This document shows, piece after piece, positions 55,011 to 63,180 of a stretch of DNA of 64,000 nucleotides. The notes below the pieces were generated by a model. That model worked only from the letters and a program-made list of their open reading frames with translations, did not search any database and was not told where the DNA came from. The translations under genes were made by a program, and so were the position numbers. Source of the DNA: Brevibacterium sp. UMB1308A (GTDB lineage Bacteria > Actinomycetota > Actinomycetes > Actinomycetales > Brevibacteriaceae); the NCBI RefSeq assembly GCF_030230605.1, contig NZ_JASPDO010000009.1:16155-80154 (forward strand), given 5' to 3'. Every line of letters begins with the position of its first letter. Positions within the stretch are counted from its first letter, which is position 1.

Positions 55011-56768
55011 TCAGTTGCTAAGAGCGGTGAGCTGTTGCGTGCCGACGGGTTCGCGGATCTGGGTGGGGATTACGGCCATGCGGCTGGTAGTGGCGGCCAC
55101 CGCGTCCAGTTGCGGTTGCTCGGAGCGTGCCCGGGTGGCCAGCAGTGGGCTGGTGGGGTGGGCCGCCGCGAGCGAGTTGTTCACCACCCACGCCCACGGG
55201 TAGATGCTGGCGCGTTCCAAGTCACTGGCCAGAGCCTGCGCCTCGGTGACGGGCGTCGTCTCAGGCAAGGTGACCACGATGATCTTGGTGTGGTCCGAAT
55301 CCTGGAGCCGCATCAGCGGGGTGGTGACGTGGCCGCGCTGGTCGTCGTCGAGGTGGCGGGTGATGTCGCGGTGGTAGGAACCGGTGGTGTCTATCAGGAG
55401 CAGGGTGTGGCCGGTGGGGGCGGTATCCATGACGACGAACTGGTGCCGGGCCTTGTTCACGGCGCGACTGAACTGCTTGAAGACGGCGATCTCCTCGGTG
55501 CAGGGGCTCATGAGATCTTCGGCGAGGGCGGCGCGGCCGGCGTCGTCGAGCTTGGCGCCCTTGGAGGCCATGACGTGGTCGCGGTATTCCTGGATAGCTT
55601 TCTCAGGGTCGATGGCGCTGACCTCGAGCCCGTCGACGTCGTTGCCGAGGGTGGACGACAGGTGCGCGGCGGGGTCGGTGGTGGTGAGCAGGACTTTCTT
55701 GCCGCGCTGAACCAGGGCGATGGCGATGGCGGCTGCGACGGTGGTCTTGCCGACACCGCCCTTGCCCATCGTCATCACGAGCCCATGGTCGGCGTCGGCG
55801 AGCTGGTCGACCAGGCCGGCGAGGTGCGCTTGCTCGCCGATTCCCTGCCCGCTGGTGTCCTGCGCGTCGGCCTTCGGGTCGTCCTTGTCGTGAAACAGGG
55901 TGGCGAGTGCCTCGAGGCCGACCATGTTGACGCTCTTGAGGCTCACCGTGTCGCAGGGCAGGGCTGCCAGGGCGGCGGGCATAGCAGCGAGCGCGGCCTG
56001 TTCGCGGTCGTGGATGGCGCGGGACAGGTCGTCGGTGGCAGCTGCGGCGGGCAAGACGCCGTTAACGACCAGGTTGGTGGCATGGATGTCGAGCTCGGCG
56101 AGCTCGTCCAGGGTGCGGGCAACCTCGCGCAGCGTGGACTGCTGGGCCCGGGCGACGAGCACCAGGCGGGTGCGGGTGGGGTCGGTGAGGGCTTCGACGG
56201 CGGCGAGGTAGATGGCGCGATTCGTCTCGAGTCCGCTCATGGGCCCCAAGCAGGTCGCGTCGCCCTTGCCGTTGTCGAGGTAGCTGGTCCAGCTGCCGGG
56301 CAGCTGCAGCAGGCGGATAGTGTGGCCGGTGGGGGCGGTGTCGAAAATGACGTGGTCGTAGCCCACGGTGGCCTGGGTGTCGGCGAGAAGGTCGGTGAAC
56401 TCGTTGAACGAGGCGATCTCTGTGGTGCAGGAGCCCGACAGCTGCTCGGTGATGGCCTCGACCTCCTTGACGGGCAGGACCGCGCGCACTGGTTCCAGGA
56501 TCTTGTTGCGGTAGGCCTCAGTGGCCTCGTCGGGGTCGATCTCCAGCGCGTCGAGGCCGGGCACCTGCGGAATCGGGGTGATCTTGTTGCCGATGGTGGC
56601 ACCAAACACTTGGGCGATGTTGCTCGCCGGGTCGGTGCTGACCAGCAGCACCCGTTTGCCCTGGCGGGCGAGATGCACGGTCGTGGCGCACGCGATGCTG
56701 GTCTTACCGACACCGCCCTTGCCAGTGAAGAAAAGGTGCCGGGGCGGCTTGTCGAGAAACTGGGTCAT
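55011..56768 (-). CDS. arsA: Arsenical pump-driving ATPase ArsA
   Basis: 585 residues from ATG 56768, with CAGGAGATTGTG ahead of it. Two homologous ATPase halves, each with GKGGVGKT (residues 16-23 and about 330-337) and each with the family DTAPTGHT signature and a partner STDPAS or TTDPAA motif. In the classical system ArsA powers the ArsB or Acr3 arsenite pump and receives arsenite from ArsD. No pump gene lies in this window. The base composition is clearly GC-richer than the housekeeping block. Confidence 0.95.
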   Translation of the reverse strand: MTQFLDKPPRHLFFTGKGGVGKTSIACATTVHLARQGKRVLLVSTDPASNIAQVFGATIGNKITPIPQVPGLDALEIDPDEATEAYRNKILEPVRAVLPVKEVEAITEQLSGSCTTEIASFNEFTDLLADTQATVGYDHVIFDTAPTGHTIRLLQLPGSWTSYLDNGKGDATCLGPMSGLETNRAIYLAAVEALTDPTRTRLVLVARAQQSTLREVARTLDELAELDIHATNLVVNGVLPAAAATDDLSRAIHDREQAALAAMPAALAALPCDTVSLKSVNMVGLEALATLFHDKDDPKADAQDTSGQGIGEQAHLAGLVDQLADADHGLVMTMGKGGVGKTTVAAAIAIALVQRGKKVLLTTTDPAAHLSSTLGNDVDGLEVSAIDPEKAIQEYRDHVMASKGAKLDDAGRAALAEDLMSPCTEEIAVFKQFSRAVNKARHQFVVMDTAPTGHTLLLIDTTGSYHRDITRHLDDDQRGHVTTPLMRLQDSDHTKIIVVTLPETTPVTEAQALASDLERASIYPWAWVVNNSLAAAHPTSPLLATRARSEQPQLDAVAATTSRMAVIPTQIREPVGTQQLTALSN

Positions 56769-57174
56769 CACAATCTCCTGGAAGTTCGAGTCGGGGTCAG
56801 CAACAGCCAGTGGACGTGGCGGGGGGCTTCCTGCTGCGGGCCGCAGCATCCGCCCTGGGGCTGGGTGTCCTTCGTCGGGTTCAAACCGGCGTAGCGCTCC
56901 AGCTCGTCGCGACGCGGGTGGCGGCCGGCCAGCACTGTGACGTCGTCGACCAGCGTCAGGGGGCAGCCCCTCCGAGCCGGCGGCCTGCAAGAACTTGACA
57001 ACCACGGGGTGCTCCGCGAACTGCGCTGGCTAGATTGGCGCGGTGGATGTCCACTCCCTGCACCTTGAGGGCGTTGACCGCGGCGGTGAAGTTGACCAGC
57101 TCCTAGTCGAGGTCGGGGCCACAAACCCCGGTGTTCCAACAAAGTGCAGGTTCGAAGACACGAATGACGGGCAT
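56768..57174 (-). pseudogene. arsD: Arsenite chaperone ArsD, broken
   Basis: From ATG 57174 (GGAGG upstream) the frame reads MPVIRVFEPALCWNTGVCG, the ArsD start with the cysteine pair region, then hits TAG at 57105-57103 after PDLD, where relatives have DxxQ. The coding sequence goes on in frame (ELVNFTAAVNALKVQGVDI), shifts near 57020 (VVVKFLQAAGSEGLP), and shifts again near 56970 (LTLVDDVTVLAGRHPRRDEL), ending in GGCCGP before a TGATG junction with arsA. There are thus one nonsense change and two frameshifts. The protein is not made intact. Confidence 0.85.
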
Positions 57175-57211
57175 GAGAAACCTCCGGCTCGGGTGAAGAA
57201 CGACCATCACG

Positions 57212-57266
57212 TATTGATGACCGTCAATATGAGTGAGCTTGCCACACGTATCGACAAGTGTCAATA
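57212..57266. promoter_or_regulatory. Two ArsR-type operators in the arsD-arsR gap
   Basis: TATTGA-N6-TCAATA at 57212-57229 and TATCGACA-AG-TGTCAATA at 57249-57266 are both inverted repeats of the ArsR/SmtB kind, and GTCAATATGAG is directly repeated at 57223 and 57260. They lie between the divergent arsD and arsR starts and are expected to bind ArsR and repress both ways. Confidence 0.7.
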
Positions 57267-57286
57267 TGAGCGGGTAACATGTCTGC

Positions 57287-57634
57287 ATGACCGAACTACT
57301 GGAAGCCCCGATGGCCGGCGCCGAGGCCTGCACGCCGGGTGGTGGCATAATCTCGATGGAGCAAGCGGAACGAGTTGCGCTCGTCGCCAAGGCGCTTGCC
57401 GACCCGGTACGGTTGCGGATCCTGCACCACATCGCGGCCAGCCGGTGCTCCAGCGTGTGCGCGTGCCACATGCCCGAGGTGTTCGGCGTGACCCAGCCGA
57501 CCCTGTCACACCACCTGAAGAAGCTGGTCGAAGCCGGGCTGGTAGACAAGGAAATGCGCGGCAAGTGGGCGCACTTCACCCCGCGACCCGAAGGGCTGGC
57601 CGCGTTGCACGAGTACCTCGCCATGCTGGGCTGA
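57287..57634 (+). CDS. arsR: ArsR/SmtB-family arsenite-responsive repressor
   Basis: 115 residues. A winged helix-turn-helix protein: ALADPVRLRILHHIA, the metalloid-binding motif SVCACHMPEVFG (Cys-x-Cys at the start of the recognition region), and TQPTLSHHLKKLVEAGLVDK. It releases the operators when As(III) binds the cysteines. It is divergent from arsD-arsA. The start is ATG 57287 or 57311. Confidence 0.95.
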   Translation: MTELLEAPMAGAEACTPGGGIISMEQAERVALVAKALADPVRLRILHHIAASRCSSVCACHMPEVFGVTQPTLSHHLKKLVEAGLVDKEMRGKWAHFTPRPEGLAALHEYLAMLG

Positions 57635-57692
57635 GGCCTGGCGACCCGAAAGGACATCGACGCCCCGGCCAGAGTCACGAGAGAAAGAAAAC

Positions 57693-57714
57693 TGCCCCGC
57701 CTAATGGCGGGGCA
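57693..57714 (+). terminator. Hairpin after arsR
   Basis: TGCCCCGCC-TAAT-GGCGGGGCA, a perfect 9-bp stem that can be extended by AAAC/GTTT with one bulge. It ends the arsR transcript. Confidence 0.8.
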
Positions 57715-57721
57715 AGTTTCG

Positions 57722-58030
57722 ATGTTCTCATCTTATGTGGACGCCGGTGGACTCAGCCCGAACACGTGGGAGCGGATCGAACGGCTGAGTTCCATGTGGG
57801 AGCAGGCGAAGCAAGGCGTCGGAAGTGAGGAACCACGAGCGGGGGAACCTGATTTTGGGGTGGTGTTCAACCCAACGAGACGGTCTCGAACACCACTTAC
57901 CGAGAACGAGGTGGACGCGATCCGAGCGGCGCGGGAGGCTGGCGAGACCGTGACGTCAATCGCGAGGCGTTTCGAGGTGCACCGGTTGACGGTTTGGGAA
58001 CGTACAAGAGACTTGCCCGTTTCGAAGTAG
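57722..58030 (+). CDS. Small HTH protein, recombinase-like DNA-binding domain
   Basis: 102 residues from ATG 57722; an ATG at 57704 would lie in the arsR terminator. The C-terminal part, LTENEVDAIRAAREAGETVTSIARRFEVHRLTVWERTR in pieces (ARRFEVHRLTVWER), is a Hin/resolvase-type helix-turn-helix. The N-terminal part has no catalytic serine domain. It is either a stand-alone DNA-binding protein or the residue of a larger recombinase in the island. Confidence 0.5.
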   Translation: MFSSYVDAGGLSPNTWERIERLSSMWEQAKQGVGSEEPRAGEPDFGVVFNPTRRSRTPLTENEVDAIRAAREAGETVTSIARRFEVHRLTVWERTRDLPVSK

Positions 58031-58223
58031 TCCTTTCAGCCGAAACACCTGCGTCCTTCGTTGGCGGCGTTCCAACACCGCGCACGACAGGCCGGCGCTC
58101 TAGAGGTTGCCCTCGCACAGAGATATGAACATATTCCTTCGATAGCGCGAAGTAGCGGGAGGCGGCGCCACCTGGCACACCGGCCACGAGAGAGCACCCG
58201 AGCCGAAGACTAGTATTGCCGGG

Positions 58224-58994
58224 TTAAGCAACAGGAAGTAGCGCCTCCGCAGCGGTGACACCGGGGGGCAGAAGTCGTACTGTCCGCGCCACCGTGTCAT
58301 ATTCGATGAGACGGCTCTGGTGTAGTTGTTTCAGGACATCTTTGCGGAAAGACGGAAGCCCGGGATGCTCAAGCCAGCGGAACAGGTCGCTTTCTTCGAC
58401 GTCACCCATTTCGGTCAACAGCAACAAAAGGGTTTGTTGCTTCCAAGTGAGGCCCGTCCGCAGAACCCGCCTGATATTGTCGTGCGTCCACACCCACGCC
58501 ACCTCACGCTGGATCAAGCCCTCCACCACGGCGGTGGCTTCATCCGTCGTCAGAGCGTGAAGCAGCCGCACCAACTCAGCAACGAGCCACTTGGCCGTGT
58601 AGAGCACTACGGTTGCGTCCATTTGGTTCGGGTCAACCTCGGAACCGGCGTGCCCCACGCCTCGGTTGTTCCGAACGTCGTAGAGCCCGATCATCATCCG
58701 CGGGATAAGAATGCGTGCAGAGCGGCTATTGGGAACTTGCTGATAGATTCTCTCCAACTCCCAACACTTTTGTGCAAAACGACTCGGTTTCTCTGCGCGC
58801 GCGGGATAAACCCCGCCCTCCAGCCAACCCTTGCAAATGGTGTATACGACTTCGCAGAGCTTGCCACCGTTGAGCTCTGACGGTTCCCACCGATGCTCTC
58901 GATAGTTCTTGATGATCTCATTGAAGGCGGTGAGCAAGTCGTCGCGTAGAGTGTCAGGCAAGGCAGTCAACGCATCCCGTGGGGCGAGCCCCAT
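58224..58994 (-). CDS. HEPN/Abi_C-like protein of an island two-gene operon
   Basis: 256 residues from ATG 58994, one base after the stop of the partner gene. The centre holds MMIGLYDVRNNRGVGHAG, an R-x6-H pattern that resembles the RNase motif of HEPN and Abi_C abortive-infection proteins, followed by EVDPNQMDATVVLYTAKWL. The C-terminal 90 residues look like a winged helix (WKQQTLLLLLTEMGDVEE). No known system is recognised. It lies in the mobile island, and the pairing with a small regulator-like gene suits a defence or toxin-antitoxin role. That is inference. Confidence 0.6.
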   Translation of the reverse strand: MGLAPRDALTALPDTLRDDLLTAFNEIIKNYREHRWEPSELNGGKLCEVVYTICKGWLEGGVYPARAEKPSRFAQKCWELERIYQQVPNSRSARILIPRMMIGLYDVRNNRGVGHAGSEVDPNQMDATVVLYTAKWLVAELVRLLHALTTDEATAVVEGLIQREVAWVWTHDNIRRVLRTGLTWKQQTLLLLLTEMGDVEESDLFRWLEHPGLPSFRKDVLKQLHQSRLIEYDTVARTVRLLPPGVTAAEALLPVA

Positions 58995-58995
58995 T

Positions 58996-59523
58996 TCACT
59001 CGTTACTCTCGCTGTGCAACATGCCCTGAACATACGCAAGACCTTCGTGAGTCACTTTGTAGGTCTTGTTTGCCTGTCGACTATTGCCAGACTTCTTCAA
59101 CTGAATCACGCGCTGCGGCTTCTTTCTCATGTTGCTGCTCAGCGCATCAGTAATATTGGGAATGGAGTGGCCTAGATTCTTGAGCTCAGCGTTGAGCAGG
59201 CGCGAGGCCCACGATTCACGAGCCTCATAGACCTGAATCCAGTAGGCGGCGACGAGAGCCTTGTCCTCATTAGACTTGGGCGACGCCGCAGCAAACAACT
59301 CCGCGAAGTGCTGGTAGTCGGGCACCTCTCCCGCGATCTCCTCTGTCGCCACGCGCGGGGAGCCTCCGTTGACACCACCCCCGACAGCTTGACGGCCGCC
59401 AGTAGAAATGGTCACTCCGTAGCGGTCGGCAGCCCACCGCAGAACACGGTCGCGCGACTCCTCCTCCAGATCTGCGAGCGCGTTGGCAACTGCCGCCATC
59501 GCGTCGATCTCAGGGTCTCCCAT
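58996..59523 (-). CDS. Partner of the HEPN/Abi-like gene, winged-helix C-terminus
   Basis: 175 residues. A helical N-terminus (DPEIDAMAAVANALADLEEE) is followed by a Gly/Ser-rich linker, a middle helical part (ALVAAYWIQVYEARESWASR) and a C-terminal basic block SSNMRKKPQRVIQLKKSG ending KTYKVTHEGLAYVQGML, which looks like a winged-helix DNA- or RNA-binding domain. Its stop TGA is one base from the next ATG. I do not recognise a named family, but similar pairs are found in accessory regions of unrelated bacteria. Confidence 0.55.
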   Translation of the reverse strand: MGDPEIDAMAAVANALADLEEESRDRVLRWAADRYGVTISTGGRQAVGGGVNGGSPRVATEEIAGEVPDYQHFAELFAAASPKSNEDKALVAAYWIQVYEARESWASRLLNAELKNLGHSIPNITDALSSNMRKKPQRVIQLKKSGNSRQANKTYKVTHEGLAYVQGMLHSESNE

Positions 59524-59979
59524 TGACTCTCCTATTACTCAATGCGCATCAAGAACTATGCCAATAGTAGCATCAGTGTCCTTCTTCAAGTCGACACAAG
59601 GGCTCCCGTGCTGCCGGGCATCCCCTGGATTCAACGCTAGGTCGGTCACTGGGGTCGGCCCCACGCGGCCGGGCCTCGACCAGGTCGGCCCTCAACGATT
59701 CAACCGGTCCGCCAAGTCCACGAAGGCTGAATCGCGCATCCACTTAGCGGATCCTCCTTCCTGACAAGCACACCAGCGTCCGCTCACCCTCGATCTGCAA
59801 GACGCGTGGCAGATCTGTCGAGGTCTCTCACGGAACGAATCTCGATGATGCCGAGGCTCTGCGGCCTTGGGTTAGCTCGGGATTCGTACTGGCCAGCATT
59901 GATACGGATCTCCGCGTCTTTGGGCAGAGACGGGATATTGAGTCGCTGAATGGCGACGGGATCGCCTACACTCGGTGAC
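59524..59979. other. Gene-poor interval between the two-gene operon and erm
   Basis: About 450 bases. A minus-strand frame of 69 codons at 59784-59993 (PVAIQRLNIPSLPKDAEIR in part) has a coding-like look and may be a gene fragment, but it overlaps the erm leader in antisense and lacks a ribosome-binding site, so I do not call it. Nothing else is evident. Confidence 0.35.
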
Positions 59980-60021
59980 ATGTTGTACGGCACTGCTTCG
60001 CTGCGTCTGCGCAGCCGCTAA
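59980..60021 (+). promoter_or_regulatory. erm leader peptide MLYGTASLRLRSR
   Basis: A 13-codon frame upstream of the methylase. Its RLR motif is the arrest sequence known from macrolide-inducible erm leaders, and the initial M-L-x-G-T-A resembles the ermX-type leader. A drug-bound ribosome stalling at RLR would expose the erm start. The 102 bases up to the erm start contain pairing arms. Confidence 0.7.
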
Positions 60022-60042
60022 CAGCGGCGAGCACCCTCCACA

Positions 60043-60111
60043 GGTTGTTGCTCCCGCACCCGGTGATCACGGCCGGGCGGCTCTTTCAGCGTGCCCGGCT
60101 CCGCAACAACC
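60043..60111 (+). promoter_or_regulatory. Attenuator stem of the erm leader
   Basis: GGTTGTTGC (60043-60051) pairs exactly with GCAACAACC (60103-60111), enclosing a hairpin GCCGGGC/GCCCGGC (60072-60078 and 60093-60099). The far arm ends two bases before the erm ribosome-binding site CGGAG, so the fold can shield it. A stalled ribosome upstream could alter the pairing. This is a translational-attenuation layout. Confidence 0.6.
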
Positions 60112-60123
60112 ACGGAGTAAACA

Positions 60124-60951
60124 GTGCCTACCTATCGAGGTGGCCGTCATGAGCACGGCCAAAACTTCCTGACTGACCCATCCATCATTGCCACGATCAC
60201 ACGGCTCGTGGCTGCCACCGAGGGCCCGATCATCGAGATCGGCCCCGGTGACGGAGCACTCACCACCCCGCTGGCCCAGCTCGGGCGACCTGTAACAGCC
60301 GTCGAGATCGACACCCGGCTCGCCCGACGCTTGACCCAACGACTCCCGTCGCACGTGGAGGTCGTCGCCGACGACTTCCTGACCTACCGGCTTCCAACAT
60401 CTGCGCATGTGCTCGTCGGCAACCTGCCGTTTCACCAGACCACGGCCATACTGCGCCGCATCCTGCATTCCCCGGCATGGACCGATGCAATCGTGCTCGT
60501 GCAATGGGAAGTCGCGCGGCGCAGAGCGGGCGTCGGCGGTGCCACGATGATGACGGCGCAATGGGCGCCTTGGTTCGAGTTCACGCTGCACCGTCGTGTT
60601 CCCGCTCGCGCGTTCACCCCGCGTCCGGGAGTCGACGGCGGAATCCTCACCATCCACCGTCGCGAACATCCGCTGCTGTCCCCGACACGGCGACGCCAGT
60701 TCCATGCCCTAGTCCACCGCGTCTACACCGGCCCCGGCCGCGGGCTGGCCCAGATCCTCGCGCGCACCACCTCACTCGGGTCACCACAGATCGCACGAGC
60801 GTGGCTAACACGCCACGGCATGACCTCTGCAGGACTCCCGAAGGACATGCCCGTCGAGGCATGGGTGGACTTGTTCAAGACCACCGATTCTTCACCGCCT
60901 GCACACCGTGCGCAGACGCAGCAGGTGAAGTCGAGGAGGCGCCGTCGATGA
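60124..60951 (+). CDS. erm: 23S rRNA (adenine-2058-N6)-methyltransferase, Erm(X)-like
   Basis: 275 residues from GTG 60124 with CGGAG ahead. Motif I EIGPGDG at residues 38-44, motif IV GNLPF at about 99-103. The HEHGQNFLTDPSII start and QWEVARRRAGVGGATMMTAQW region match the Erm family of corynebacteria and other actinobacteria. It methylates A2058 and so blocks macrolides, lincosamides and streptogramin B. The identity to Erm(X) cannot be measured here and it may be a different class. The basic C-terminus KSRRRRR is notable. An AraC-type gene overlaps its stop. Confidence 0.9.
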   Translation: MPTYRGGRHEHGQNFLTDPSIIATITRLVAATEGPIIEIGPGDGALTTPLAQLGRPVTAVEIDTRLARRLTQRLPSHVEVVADDFLTYRLPTSAHVLVGNLPFHQTTAILRRILHSPAWTDAIVLVQWEVARRRAGVGGATMMTAQWAPWFEFTLHRRVPARAFTPRPGVDGGILTIHRREHPLLSPTRRRQFHALVHRVYTGPGRGLAQILARTTSLGSPQIARAWLTRHGMTSAGLPKDMPVEAWVDLFKTTDSSPPAHRAQTQQVKSRRRRR

Positions 60952-61427
60952 CCATCGCAGCGCGGCACCAGGCCTGCCGCTACACGTCAACAGCTAGGAG
61001 TGCCACGGAGCGCCGTTCCGGTGAAACATCCACAGAACTGGCAGCGCGGCTGCTCGCAGAAGCACCTCACCGGGATTGGCTACTCCGTGACCTTGCCGCG
61101 CTGGTTCACCTCTCGGTGTCACAGCTGGGCAGAGCGTTCACACAACGATTCGGGATGCCGCCCATGCGGTACCTGGCTCACATTCGGGCCCATCGGCTGG
61201 CTCATCTTCTGGTCGAGACTGATCTTCCCATCGGCGTCGCCATGACAAAAGTCGGGTGGCGCAGCCGTGGACATGCCGCACGGCAGTTCACCGCCATCGT
61301 CGGGATCAGCCCGTCCGAATATCGGCGCACTGCGATTGGGCGCACTCTCACGGAGACCAGCCCGTGGCCATCAGCAACGCAGGGCAGTCCTCAATCAAAA
61401 GGCCACCTCACGACAGGAGTGCCATGA
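60948..61427 (+). CDS. AraC-family DNA-binding domain protein
   Basis: 159 residues; ATGA overlap with erm. Two helix-turn-helix units of the AraC/XylS kind: LLRDLAALVHLSVSQLGRAF and MTKVGWRSRGHAARQFTAIVG, ending GISPSEYRR. The usual ligand-binding half is absent, so it acts as a small HTH regulator or is truncated. It is co-translated with erm, which is unusual and suggests a shared role in the resistance module. Confidence 0.75.
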   Translation: MTIAARHQACRYTSTARSATERRSGETSTELAARLLAEAPHRDWLLRDLAALVHLSVSQLGRAFTQRFGMPPMRYLAHIRAHRLAHLLVETDLPIGVAMTKVGWRSRGHAARQFTAIVGISPSEYRRTAIGRTLTETSPWPSATQGSPQSKGHLTTGVP

Positions 61428-62003
61428 TGCCGTCGGTGAGAATCTCGCGTGGACTGGTGTGGTGCGTCGCGTGGAGCCGCGCATAGGTAGGAGCTTGGTC
61501 AGGGTCAATGGCGACGCGTTTCTCGTCAGACGCCATGGGAGCGGTCAGCGAGGCGCCAATCACCAGGTTGGACAATCGGTAGGCAGTTCCCAGCGGATCC
61601 GGGGTACCCGCTTGTTCGAGCAGGACGCACATCCGCTCGGAAAGGGCCAGGTACGCCGGGCCCCTGGGAGCGCGCATACCGATCACCAGGCCGGCCCACC
61701 GGTGGGTCGTGAGGTGCTCAAGAAGGCGTGTATCAGGGCAGGCAGGTCGGCGTTGCGGATCGACTCGGACATCACGGGATCGTCTGCAAGCGCTGTGTCG
61801 AGGGCGAGGTCGAACAGATCGTCGACGGATTCGACGCGGGAGTACAGGCTGGCTGGAGCGACACCCACCTGTTGCGCCACAGATCGCAGGGTGAGGGCCC
61901 TCAACCCGCCTTCGTCCAGCAGCCTCACCGATGCCCTCGCAACCTCCCCGATGTCCACTGCGCGGAGGCGTCGCACAGGTTTGCGGTGTTCCCAGTAGCT
62001 CAC
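61408..62003 (-). pseudogene. TetR-family regulator with a one-base frameshift
   Basis: The N-terminal part (61683-62003) carries a normal TetR HTH (LRSVAQQVGVAPASLYSRV) and runs to PALIHAFLS, then ends out of frame. The C-terminal part is in the next frame: EHLTTHRWAGLVIGMRAP goes on to 61408. One missing base near 61727 explains this. The second frame has GTG 61686 overlapping the first stop, so re-initiation is conceivable. It is divergent from the acetyltransferase gene, which it may have regulated. The end overlaps the AraC-type gene by 20 bases. Confidence 0.75.
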
Positions 62004-62069
62004 CCCACCAGCCTAACCAAACACGCTTCAGTTAGCTATCCATTCTATGTTAGGTTTAGCGCGTGCTGG

Positions 62070-63164
62070 ATGCCACCACCCTCCCGATCACCTTTGAGAA
62101 CACTCGCCTACGCCCCCCTCTCTGAGCTGGACGCAGACGCGTATGCAGCCGGCACCAAGGATGAAGCTGTGCGGCGCTTCGGCCACCTGCCCGAGTCCGA
62201 CTACACCCCCGAGTCCGTGCGACGGATGATCCGTGACGAGGTTGCTGAGGGTCTGTCGTCCGGCACGCTGGCAGTCCTCGCACTTGCCGACGCCGAGACG
62301 GACCGGTTTGTGGGCTCCTTGGTGCTCTTCGACGTCAGCTGCGAGGCTGCCGAGGTCGGGTTCTGGATTCATCCGGATGCGCGGGGAGCAGGGCACGCTC
62401 GTCGGGGCCTGGAGTTGGCATCGTGCTTCGCACGCAACAGTGGACTGCGAACCTTGACAGCACGCACGCTCCTGGAGAACAAGCCCTCCCAGCGGTGCTT
62501 GACGAACGCAGGGTTCATCGAGGTCGAGCGAGCCGTCGGGACCACGCCCGCAGGACAGTGCGAGGAACTATTCCATTACCGGCGCGACCTCAAGCCCACC
62601 GCCCAGTGGCCGTTGGCGACGGAGCGGCTTCGGCTCCGTCCACATAACGCCGACGATGCCGAATGGCTTCACGAGCTGTACTCGCGACCCGACGTTGCCC
62701 GCTACCTGCTGGACGAGCCATGGACTGCGGAAGTCACCCACGACAAGCTCACCGAACGCCTAGCGAAGACTGACATCGATGGCGAGACTGGCGCGCTTGC
62801 GCTGGTCATCGAGCATGACGGCGTCCCGATCGGAGACGTCGCGTTGTGGCTCACCGATCACGAGCACCGTCAAGGCGAGATCGGGTGGGTTCTCGACCCG
62901 GCGCACGGTGGGCAAGGTTTCGCCATCGAAGCCGTCCGAGCAGTGCTCGCCCTCGGGTTTGACCACTACCAGCTCCACCGCATCTCCGCACAGATGGATG
63001 CCCGCAACAGTGCATCCGCGGCACTTGCCCGCCGCGTCGGCCTCCGGCTCGAAGCACATCACGTCCAGGACTGGTTCTGCAAAGGCGAATGGACCGACAC
63101 CCTCGTTTACGCGCGACTTGCCTCCGAAGAATGGGCGAGGCGTGAACTACGCGGAAGATTCTAA
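62070..63164 (+). CDS. Double-GNAT acetyltransferase, N-terminus possibly shifted
   Basis: 364 residues from ATG 62070. Two GNAT domains in tandem: the first to about 175, with VGFWIHPDARGAGHARRGL and RCLTNAGF; the second from about 190 (ERLRLRPHNADDAEWL), with IGWVLDPAHGGQGFAIEA and NSASAALARRVGLRLEAH. Another frame, starting at GTG 62063, gives MLDATTLPITFENTRLR, which fits a GNAT start better, and runs into a stop after a run of six C at 62114-62119. A one-base shift there would join the two. The substrate is unknown. Confidence 0.7.
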   Translation: MPPPSRSPLRTLAYAPLSELDADAYAAGTKDEAVRRFGHLPESDYTPESVRRMIRDEVAEGLSSGTLAVLALADAETDRFVGSLVLFDVSCEAAEVGFWIHPDARGAGHARRGLELASCFARNSGLRTLTARTLLENKPSQRCLTNAGFIEVERAVGTTPAGQCEELFHYRRDLKPTAQWPLATERLRLRPHNADDAEWLHELYSRPDVARYLLDEPWTAEVTHDKLTERLAKTDIDGETGALALVIEHDGVPIGDVALWLTDHEHRQGEIGWVLDPAHGGQGFAIEAVRAVLALGFDHYQLHRISAQMDARNSASAALARRVGLRLEAHHVQDWFCKGEWTDTLVYARLASEEWARRELRGRF

Positions 63165-63180
63165 TCAGCATTCATGAGCG

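Noticed and set aside
55005-56894. A 629-codon open frame on the plus strand, antisense to arsA
   Set aside because: It mirrors the GC-rich ArsA coding frame, gives a Gly/Val/Asp-rich low-complexity product and no known domain. ArsA on the other strand is unmistakable.
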